Assembly (NCBI GenBank): GCA_910587495.1
Contig: CAJUMT010000108.1
Coordinates: 1-6,216, forward strand
DNA length: 6,216 bases
Direction: 5' to 3'
Source of the DNA: an uncultured Lachnospiraceae bacterium
Lineage (GTDB): Bacteria; Bacillota_A; Clostridia; Lachnospirales; Lachnospiraceae
Shown here in pieces: positions 1 through 5,184 of the stretch (the first letter of the stretch is position 1; each line of letters begins with the position of its first letter). The position numbers were made by a program, and so were the translations under genes. Below the pieces are notes generated by a model. The model searched no databases. It saw only the letters and a program-made list of their open reading frames with translations, and had not been told where the DNA came from.

Positions 1-717
1 GTTCTCCCCTGTCAGGTCCATCACATCTCCCACAGTCGCAAATCCGGCGAACATCAAAAGCTCTCCGTACGCCATTTCTTTTGGATAACCTAAACGCTCC
101 CATAGTTCCTGCACCAGTTTCCAGGCGATCGCGGCACCGCACAGCTTTTTGTAAGGATATGTACAGTCCGGCTGCCTGGGATTGACGATCACATCCGCGT
201 TGGGGATTGTCTCCTGCAGCTCATGATGGTCGGTCACAATGACAGTCATGCCGATTTCTTTGGCATAGGCTATCTCCATCGGCGCGGCTATACCATTATC
301 ACAAGTGACAATAGTATCTACCCCGTCTTCGAATGCTCTGCGAATCAATTCCCGATTCAACCCATAGCCGTCTTTGATCCTGTCGGGAATATCCGTATCT
401 ACCTGCGCACCCGCCTGCGTAAGCCCCTTCAGAAGAATATAGGTTGCACAGACCCCGTCGATATCATAATCTCCGATGATCCGGATATTGGCTTTCTTCT
501 GAATTTTCTCCGTCAGCAGCGCGACCGCCTCAGGAATCCCTTTCATCAAGGACGCCGGATGCAGATCCTTTCGTCCGCCATGCAGGTATGTATCTATCTC
601 CTTTTTTCCTGTTATATCTTTATTGCGGATCAGGCGGGCCGTAAAAGGCGTAATATGAAATTCCTTACTGATTGCCTGAAAATCCGCGCCTTTGCGGATC
701 TCCATCCATTTTGCCAT
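1..717 (-). CDS. recJ: Single-stranded-DNA-specific exonuclease RecJ, N-terminal part (runs off left edge)
   Basis: RecJ degrades single-stranded DNA 5' to 3' in recombination and repair in the cytoplasm. The 239 residues present are the N-terminal part of the DHH phosphoesterase core, with the metal-binding motifs in order: GDYDIDG at residues 82-88, VTCDNG at 137-142, TDHHE at 162-166, and TVGDVMDL at 228-235, which fits the next conserved motif. Full-length RecJ is usually well over 550 residues, so more than half the gene, including the DHHA1 nucleic-acid-binding part, lies outside the window. The start is the ATG read from 717 (MAKWMEIRKG), which has AGAGGT about 8 nt upstream; another ATG 4 nt earlier is out of frame. 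It follows secDF on the same strand with 70 nt between. That gap holds a hairpin and leaves little room for a separate promoter, so recJ is probably reached by read-through or from a promoter inside secDF. Identity is secure. Confidence 0.95.
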   Translation of the reverse strand, partial: MAKWMEIRKGADFQAISKEFHITPFTARLIRNKDITGKKEIDTYLHGGRKDLHPASLMKGIPEAVALLTEKIQKKANIRIIGDYDIDGVCATYILLKGLTQAGAQVDTDIPDRIKDGYGLNRELIRRAFEDGVDTIVTCDNGIAAPMEIAYAKEIGMTVIVTDHHELQETIPNADVIVNPRQPDCTYPYKKLCGAAIAWKLVQELWERLGYPKEMAYGELLMFAGFATVGDVMDLTGEN

Positions 718-739
718 ACATAGTTACCTCTTTCGTTTG

Positions 740-773
740 AAAAGATGCCGTACACTCCTGCACGGCATCTTTT
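740..773. terminator. Hairpin between secDF and recJ, stronger as a plus-strand terminator
   Basis: Two perfect 12-nt arms (AAAAGATGCCGT at 740-751 and ACGGCATCTTTT at 762-773) enclose a 10-nt loop. Read on the plus strand, the GC-containing core is followed by six T, then A and three more T, as in a good intrinsic terminator. Read on the minus strand, the direction of secDF and recJ, the core is followed by only four T and then CAAACG. It may therefore act as a weak terminator or 3'-end stabiliser for secDF mRNA while allowing read-through into recJ. No plus-strand gene ends here. Confidence 0.65.
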
Positions 774-787
774 TTATTTCTGCTTTC

Positions 788-2941
788 CTATTTTGCTTCT
801 TCTTTACTTACAATCTTCGTTTTCATCATATACCACAGCGCGCCCGTAATACAAACGGAAGAATAAGCACCGCATACGATACCAACCATCAGCGGAAGCG
901 CAAACTCTTTAATGGACGCCACGCCCAGGATAAAAAGTACCGCTACCATCACAAAGGTGGTAAGGGAAGTGTAGATACTTCTGGTAAGCGTCTGGGTAAT
1001 ACTTGCGTTGACTACGTCTTCCAGCGTATCTTTCCGCTTCATATCCGTCATATTCTCACGGATACGGTCGAAAATGACGATGGTGGCGTTGATGGAATAA
1101 CCTACGATGGTCAACATACACGCGATAAATGTATTGCCTACGGAAACTCTTGCCACCGCGTAAAAGGCCAGAACCACCAGCACGTCATGCAGAAGCGCGG
1201 CTACCGCGCTGGTAGCGAACCGCACGTCTTTAAAACGAATCCAGATATAAACCAGCATACAGATCGTAGCTATAATCACTGCCACAATAGCGTCATTTTT
1301 CACTTCATTACTGATGGCGCCGCTGATATTTTCTGCTGTAATCGTAGTTTTGTCAATGCCGAATGCATCCGCCAGTTTGGTATTGAGTTCTTCACGTTTT
1401 GCAAGTTCCAACTCTTTGGTCTTGATGATCACCTGGTTCGTACCCGCCACTTTCTGCGTCTGTATATCGTTATCCCCGGTCACTTCGGACACTACCGGAA
1501 CTACTTCTGCATCAATCTGTTCAATGGACATATCTTCATTAAACTCTACCGTTGTGGAAGTGCCGCCCTGGAACTCCAGGCTGTAAGCCAGCATACCATT
1601 GCCCATACCCGCATTGGCCGCCATCACCACAAGTCCTGCCGCAATCACAGCGATGGACGCGATAAAACAGATCTTCTTCTTTCCGAGGAAATCAATAACT
1701 TTGCGCTCATTGGCAACGCCAAACAGTTTTACGTCCTGAAGCCCCAGCGCATAGAACGCGTTCAGCACAAGCCTCGTTACCACAAGGGCTGTGAACATGG
1801 ATACCACAATACCAAGGGCAAGCGTCTGTGCGAAGCCTTTCACGCTTCCGGATCCTTTTAAGGACAAGACAAGAGCTGCAATCAAAGTCGTGATATTTCC
1901 GTCCACGATCGCTGACAGAGCTTTTTGAAAACCAATCTTCATAGAAGATTTTACGCTTTTGCCTTCCGCCAGTTCCTCGCGGATTCTGGCAAATATGATC
2001 ACGTTGGCGTCCACGGCCATACCGATGGACAAGACGATACCCGCGATGCCGGGAAGTGTCAGCGTCATCTCAAACCCGTTTAGAAGCCCGATCACCAGGC
2101 CCACATAAGAAGTCAGTGCAATGCCCGCTGCCAGTCCCATCAGCCTGTACGCCGCAATCATAAATATAATAACAAGAATAAAGCCTATCACGCCCGCTTT
2201 TAAACTGGTAGCAATGGCTTCTTCTCCCAGTTTCGCGCCCACCACGTTGGAACGCAGCTCCTGCAGTTCCAGGGAAAGCGTACCGATTCTGATCGTGGAA
2301 GCAAGCTGCTCCGCCGACTCAAAGGTAAAGTTTCCTGAAATCTCGGCGCGCCCGTTGCCGATCGCCTGGTTGACGACGGGGGAGCTGATCTCTTCCTCAT
2401 CATATATGATAGAAATCGGTTTCCCTATATTTTCTTCTGTCGCAGTAGCAAATTTTTTGGCGCCTTCGTCGGTCAGCACCAGATCCACTACATACTCTCT
2501 GTTGCCCATATCGTCCGATCGAGAGCCTGCGCTCGCATCCGCCACATCTGTACCTTCCAGGACAACCGTGCCGCTCTGGTCTCTGAACTCCAGAGAACCC
2601 GGCTTACCAAGCTCCTCCAGGATCGAATTGGCGTCGGTCACGCCGGGGATCTCAATGTTGATCCTGTCAGAGCCTTCCTGATAAACCTCTGCTTCCGTAC
2701 TGTAACCTTCCACACGTTTCTGAAGCTTGTAGATTGTATCGGACATATCTTCCGAAGAAGGTGCCTCTTCCCCTACAGCCTGGTAGGTAATGCTGACGCC
2801 GCCCGCCAGGTCCAGACCAAGCTTAATGTTTTTTGCCGCTCCCGACGCGTTCTCTCCCCAGCCGACCGCCGCCGTAAACAGCAAAAGCCCGGTCAGTACG
2901 ATGGTCAGAAGCAATGTAATGACTGCCCTACTTTTCTTCAT
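788..2941 (-). CDS. secDF: Protein translocase subunit SecDF (fused SecD-SecF)
   Basis: SecDF is an RND-family membrane protein that works with SecYEG/SecA and uses the proton-motive force to help pull preproteins out of the cell. At 717 aa it is a single-chain SecD-SecF fusion, as in Bacillus subtilis. A first helix lies at about 8-28. The SecD motif LGLDLAGG is at 41-48, followed by a large extracytoplasmic domain (to about 245). Five helices follow (about 247-394). The second half has a TM7 (about 424-442), the degenerate motif LEFQGGT (455-461), an extracytoplasmic domain, and helices from about 549 to 706. The SecD TM4 acidic residue is present (D311 in GMAVDANVIIF). The matching SecF TM10 residue is alanine (A619 in GYSINATIVIFDRIREN), where Asp is usual. 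The SecF arginine (R654 in TLTRSIYTS) is kept. The ATG overlaps the maturase stop by 4 nt; GAGG lies 10 nt upstream within the maturase gene. Confidence 0.95.
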   Translation of the reverse strand: MKKSRAVITLLLTIVLTGLLLFTAAVGWGENASGAAKNIKLGLDLAGGVSITYQAVGEEAPSSEDMSDTIYKLQKRVEGYSTEAEVYQEGSDRINIEIPGVTDANSILEELGKPGSLEFRDQSGTVVLEGTDVADASAGSRSDDMGNREYVVDLVLTDEGAKKFATATEENIGKPISIIYDEEEISSPVVNQAIGNGRAEISGNFTFESAEQLASTIRIGTLSLELQELRSNVVGAKLGEEAIATSLKAGVIGFILVIIFMIAAYRLMGLAAGIALTSYVGLVIGLLNGFEMTLTLPGIAGIVLSIGMAVDANVIIFARIREELAEGKSVKSSMKIGFQKALSAIVDGNITTLIAALVLSLKGSGSVKGFAQTLALGIVVSMFTALVVTRLVLNAFYALGLQDVKLFGVANERKVIDFLGKKKICFIASIAVIAAGLVVMAANAGMGNGMLAYSLEFQGGTSTTVEFNEDMSIEQIDAEVVPVVSEVTGDNDIQTQKVAGTNQVIIKTKELELAKREELNTKLADAFGIDKTTITAENISGAISNEVKNDAIVAVIIATICMLVYIWIRFKDVRFATSAVAALLHDVLVVLAFYAVARVSVGNTFIACMLTIVGYSINATIVIFDRIRENMTDMKRKDTLEDVVNASITQTLTRSIYTSLTTFVMVAVLFILGVASIKEFALPLMVGIVCGAYSSVCITGALWYMMKTKIVSKEEAK

Positions 2942-4314
2942 AATTTTTCAACCTCATCTTTCTCTGCGGCCGCAGCTTTTATCATAATTGCGCATTCTAC
3001 GCGCTTTCGCTCCAGTTCGCAGCTTATATCATATGCTTCGTTTATGGAACCATGGAATTTATAAGCGTTTGCCGCGCATCCGCCGCTGCAATAAAATTTT
3101 GCAAAACAATTTCTGCATTTTTCTTTGGAATACACATTGCAGTTTTTAAATTCTTCCCGTATATCTGTCCGTAAAATCCCGTCGTAAACATTGCCCATCA
3201 GGTACTTTTCTTCCCCGACAAACTGATGACAAGGATACAGATCTCCCCAGGGAGTGACCGCCAGATATTCCGTACCCGACCCGCAGCCGGACAACCTTTT
3301 TGCTACACACGGACCGCCGGACAAATCCAGCATAAAATGAAAAAAGTTAAAATCTTTCTCTGTGCCATAGCGCCTTGCCATCTCTGCCGCCAGTTTATCA
3401 TACTCCGCAAGCACTTCCGGCAAATCTTCTTTTTGCAGTGCGTATTCCTCATCTTCCGCACCTACCACCGGTTCCACCGAGATCTGTTTAAATCCCAGAT
3501 CCGCCAGGTGAAGCACATCCTTGGAGAAATCCTTATTATTTTTTGTAAAGGTTCCTCTTACATAATATTTTTCCTGCTTCCGGCTTTTGGCAAGCTTTTG
3601 GAACTTAGGAAGAATAAGATCATAACTGCCTGTCCCATTGCGGAAAGGACGCATAAGATCATGGATTTCTTTTCTTCCGTCGATGCTGAGTACCACATTG
3701 TCCATCTCCCGATTGACAAAGGCCTCTACCTCGTCGTTTAACAAAACGCCGTTGGTGGTCAGCGTAAAACGAAAATGCTTATTGTGAAGCTTTTCCTGTT
3801 CTCTTCCATAGGCGACCAGGTCTTTGACCACCTGCCAGTTCATCAGCGGCTCTCCGCCAAAAAAATCCACTTCCAGATTCCGGCGGCTTCCGGAATTGGC
3901 AATCAGAAAATCCAGCGCTCTTTTTCCCACTTCATAACTCATCAGCGCCCGGCGGCCATGATATTCTCCTTCTTCCGCAAAACAGTAGCGGCAGGCAAGA
4001 TTGCAGTCATGGGCGATATGCAGACAAAGCGCCTTCACCACCGGCTGCTTCGCGTCCGTAATCTCCTGTATATAGTTCTTGTAAATATCTTCTGTATAAA
4101 GCTTTCCCGCGGCGATCAGTTCTTCTATATCCTCTGCCGCCTCATCTAAGGCTTCCCTGGAATACTTGTCCAACAAAAGCCCTATGGTTTCATCCCTTCC
4201 TTTTTCCTTATAATAAGGAATCATGTCATAAACAATCTCATCCACCACATGAACAGAACCACTGTTTACGTCCAAAAGGATATTATAACCATTGTTTTTA
4301 TACTGGTGAACCAT
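2938..4314 (-). CDS. scfB: SCIFF peptide thioether maturase (RRE-radical SAM-SPASM)
   Basis: This enzyme is predicted to install thioether cross-links between cysteines and nearby residues of the SCIFF precursor encoded just upstream, by radical S-adenosylmethionine chemistry in the cytoplasm. In the 458-aa product, residues 1 to about 90 resemble the PqqD-like RiPP recognition element of this family. The radical SAM core carries CNLACRYC with C104, C108 and C111 for the catalytic 4Fe-4S cluster, then GGEP at 153-156. The SPASM region has C336, C344, G357, C362, then C400-x2-C403-x5-C409-x3-C413 and C432, which would hold auxiliary clusters. The family model is CteB of Clostridium thermocellum. 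I place the start at the ATG at 4314 (MVHQYKNN), with GGGGAA 6 nt upstream. An in-frame ATG at 4341 would add nine residues but sits in the hairpin's T-rich tail and lacks a good ribosome site. The stop overlaps the secDF start. Confidence 0.93.
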   Translation of the reverse strand: MVHQYKNNGYNILLDVNSGSVHVVDEIVYDMIPYYKEKGRDETIGLLLDKYSREALDEAAEDIEELIAAGKLYTEDIYKNYIQEITDAKQPVVKALCLHIAHDCNLACRYCFAEEGEYHGRRALMSYEVGKRALDFLIANSGSRRNLEVDFFGGEPLMNWQVVKDLVAYGREQEKLHNKHFRFTLTTNGVLLNDEVEAFVNREMDNVVLSIDGRKEIHDLMRPFRNGTGSYDLILPKFQKLAKSRKQEKYYVRGTFTKNNKDFSKDVLHLADLGFKQISVEPVVGAEDEEYALQKEDLPEVLAEYDKLAAEMARRYGTEKDFNFFHFMLDLSGGPCVAKRLSGCGSGTEYLAVTPWGDLYPCHQFVGEEKYLMGNVYDGILRTDIREEFKNCNVYSKEKCRNCFAKFYCSGGCAANAYKFHGSINEAYDISCELERKRVECAIMIKAAAAEKDEVEKL

Positions 4315-4320
4315 CAAAAG

Positions 4321-4326
4321 TTCCCC
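4321..4326 (-). promoter_or_regulatory. Ribosome binding site deciding the maturase start
   Basis: GGGGAA on the minus strand, 6 nt before the ATG at 4314. It favours MVHQ over the nine-residue-longer in-frame start at 4341, whose upstream sequence is the T-rich hairpin tail. Confidence 0.7.
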
Positions 4327-4342
4327 TTTCTGACTCTTCATG

Positions 4343-4370
4343 AAAATAAGCAGCGACGCTGCCGCTGCTC
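4343..4370 (-). terminator. Hairpin with T-rich tail between SCIFF peptide and maturase genes (partial terminator/attenuator)
   Basis: On the minus strand AGCAGCG (4369-4363) pairs with CGCTGCT (4355-4349) across a 7-nt loop, and a G-T wobble can extend the stem outward. The tail TTATTTTC follows. The hairpin lies 32 nt after the peptide stop and about 17 nt before the maturase ribosome site. With only a 7-8 bp stem and an interrupted T tract, incomplete termination is expected. That would yield abundant short peptide mRNA and less maturase-secDF mRNA. The loop holds a second GCAGCG that could form a competing 5-bp stem. Confidence 0.6.
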
Positions 4371-4401
4371 ATCTATTCACATTATTTCCAGCACGCACAT
4401 C

Positions 4402-4545
4402 CTATCTCTTGTTCTCGCAGCTCTGGTTGCCTACGGTACAGGATGTCTTGCAAGCGGACTGACAGGATGTCTGGCACTCGCCGCATCCGCCCTTTTTCAT
4501 GGTATTCTGCAAGGTCTGCGTATTTAAAGTCTTGATATGTTTCAT
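4402..4545 (-). CDS. scfA: SCIFF family ranthipeptide precursor
   Basis: A 47-residue RiPP precursor matching the SCIFF pattern. The N-terminal leader (MKHIKTLNTQ onward) would bind the maturase's recognition element. The core has six cysteines at 21, 24, 28, 32, 36 and 43, spaced C-x2-C-x3-C-x3-C-x3-C-x6-C. Threonines at 26, 34 and 37 lie among them. In the characterised homologue CteA, as I recall it, the mapped thioether joins Cys32 and Thr37; both residues exist here at the same numbers. A Gly-Gly pair (19-20) lies just before the first cysteine. The start ATG at 4545 has an AGGAGG 7 nt upstream, the strongest ribosome site in the window; a GTG one codon earlier is possible but too close to favour. 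It has its own likely promoter. In solventogenic clostridia ranthipeptides have been linked to quorum-type regulation; the role here is unknown. Confidence 0.95.
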   Translation of the reverse strand: MKHIKTLNTQTLQNTMKKGGCGECQTSCQSACKTSCTVGNQSCENKR

Positions 4546-4552
4546 CACTTTT

Positions 4553-4558
4553 CCTCCT
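4553..4558 (-). promoter_or_regulatory. Strong ribosome binding site of the SCIFF peptide gene
   Basis: A full AGGAGG match to the 16S anti-Shine-Dalgarno sequence, 7 nt before the ATG at 4545. It suggests high translation of the precursor relative to its neighbours, whose sites are weaker (GGGGAA, GAGG, AGAGGT). Confidence 0.85.
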
Positions 4559-4589
4559 GATTTTACTTGATTTTGCATGAATTGCACCT

Positions 4590-4618
4590 AGTATAGCACA
4601 GGAAATGGAAAATGAAAA
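4590..4618 (-). promoter_or_regulatory. Predicted SigA-type promoter of the SCIFF peptide gene, extended -10
   Basis: On the minus strand, TTTTCA (4618-4613, 4 of 6 to consensus) is followed by a 17-nt spacer and TATACT (4595-4590, 5 of 6), preceded by TGC to give an extended -10 (TGnTATACT). Transcription would start near 4583, giving a leader of about 35-40 nt before the peptide start. The promoter lies after the stop of the YrzE-like gene, so the peptide can be expressed independently of it. Confidence 0.65.
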
Positions 4619-4649
4619 GAGTTACCGATAGAAAATTTTTTCATTTTCC
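4607..4649. repeat. Perfect 12-bp inverted repeat at the -35 region of the SCIFF promoter
   Basis: Arms GGAAAATGAAAA (4607-4618) and TTTTCATTTTCC (4638-4649) are exact reverse complements with a 19-nt spacer. The inner-left arm covers the proposed -35 hexamer. The repeat begins 4 nt after the stop of the upstream membrane-protein gene, so it could be its transcript-end hairpin. However, the large loop, AT-rich stem and lack of a T run afterwards make it a poor intrinsic terminator. A regulator binding site is the alternative. Confidence 0.6.
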
Positions 4650-4653
4650 GGCG

Positions 4654-5034
4654 TTAAGACAGCATTCCCCCCAGCATTCCGCCTCCCATACACAGAAGAA
4701 ACGACGTGATCAGGCCGGAAGACGAACTTTGCAATTCCCTATTTACTGCCATAGATACCAGCGCCATGATCAGAAAATAAAGAAATCCCAGCACCACGCC
4801 CCACAAAAAGCGCCTGCTTTTCATCATTTTTCCCGCCAGAAACCCTCCGGCAAAACAAGACAATATATAGGTTACAATAATTCCGATCTGTACTTTAGGC
4901 TCATCCAGCCGGAATTTATATAAAAGTCCGGCCAGAAAGAGCAGTAAAAATCCGGTCATAAGATAAGAGACAAGAAGCGCCTTCATCATGCGGACTGTGC
5001 AGGCCGTACACGCGTTTACTCTGAATTGTTTCAT
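4654..5034 (-). CDS. Four-helix membrane protein, TIGR04086/YrzE-like
   Basis: A 126-aa integral membrane protein of unknown function. Predicted helices lie at about 19-38, 49-69, 76-97 and 107-125. Short charged loops (KFRLDEPK, KMMKSRR) separate helices 1-2 and 2-3, and the C-terminus is glycine-rich (CMGGGMLGGMLS). Size, topology and the glycine-rich end fit the TIGR04086 family, which includes B. subtilis YrzE. As I recall, yrzE lies between yajC and spoVB in the tgt-yajC-secDF neighbourhood, which agrees with the secDF context here. The N-terminal tail before helix 1 has a CxxC (C9, C12), which I do not associate with the family. The start is the ATG at 5034, with AGAGGT 6 nt upstream; a GTG two codons earlier directly abuts that site and is unlikely. 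It is the first gene of the leftward cluster. Family assignment is by recall, not by search. Confidence 0.75.
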   Translation of the reverse strand: MKQFRVNACTACTVRMMKALLVSYLMTGFLLLFLAGLLYKFRLDEPKVQIGIIVTYILSCFAGGFLAGKMMKSRRFLWGVVLGFLYFLIMALVSMAVNRELQSSSSGLITSFLLCMGGGMLGGMLS

Positions 5035-5040
5035 ACTCAC

Positions 5041-5046
5041 ACCTCT
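5041..5046 (-). promoter_or_regulatory. Ribosome binding site of the YrzE-like gene
   Basis: AGAGGT on the minus strand, 6 nt before the ATG at 5034. A GTG at 5040-5038 would leave no spacing at all, so this site decides for the ATG. Confidence 0.65.
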
Positions 5047-5086
5047 TTTTGTATTCTACATTTACATTTTATGCGTTCACGCGGCA

Positions 5087-5116
5087 ATTATGTCCAGGTA
5101 TTGCATTTTCTTTCAA
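5087..5116 (-). promoter_or_regulatory. Predicted SigA-type promoter of the YrzE-like gene/cluster
   Basis: Minus-strand TTGAAA (5116-5111, 5 of 6 to consensus), 18-nt spacer, CATAAT (5092-5087, 5 of 6). Start of transcription would be near 5080, about 45 nt before the start codon. It overlaps the divergent plus-strand promoter at 5101-5129. Confidence 0.6.
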
Positions 5117-5129
5117 AATATCGTATATT
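5101..5129 (+). promoter_or_regulatory. Predicted SigA-type promoter of the CNNM-CBS gene
   Basis: TTGCAT (5101-5106, 3 of 6), 17-nt spacer, TATATT (5124-5129, 5 of 6). Transcription would begin near 5136, leaving a leader of about 50 nt, too short for a magnesium riboswitch. TATACT at 5140-5145 is another possible -10 but has no acceptable -35 at the right distance. Confidence 0.5.
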
Positions 5130-5166
5130 AATTGCTGAATATACTTAACACATTTTTTATTTAGAA

Positions 5167-5173
5167 AAAGGAG
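5167..5173 (+). promoter_or_regulatory. Ribosome binding site of the CNNM-CBS gene
   Basis: AAAGGAG ending 11 nt before the TTG at 5185. The spacing is longer than ideal, but no ATG or GTG is in frame nearby; a CTG at 5179 would be 5 nt away. Confidence 0.55.
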
Positions 5174-5184
5174 CTGAACTGCAA

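Noticed and set aside
692..1861. Long plus-strand open frame (389 aa) opposite secDF
   Set aside because: The translation is rich in His, Arg, Cys and Phe with no domain logic, and it is fully antisense to a well-conserved secDF. It is a shadow frame.
2200..2403. Second minus-strand frame (67 aa) inside secDF
   Set aside because: It is an out-of-frame Arg/Ser/Pro-rich shadow within the SecD coding sequence and does not indicate a frameshift, since secDF is continuous.
3226..4149. Plus-strand frames (171 and 124 aa) opposite the SCIFF maturase
   Set aside because: They overlap the Cys-rich radical SAM and SPASM coding sequence in antisense and show no independent coding evidence.
4315..4341. 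Maturase start at the upstream in-frame ATG (4341)
   Set aside because: It lies in the hairpin tail without a proper ribosome site. The ATG at 4314 has GGGGAA at correct spacing and gives the expected N-terminus of the recognition domain.
5130..5184. Riboswitch (for example a magnesium-sensing leader) before the CNNM-CBS gene
   Set aside because: The leader after the predicted promoter is only about 50 nt, too short, and shows no stable structure or terminator.
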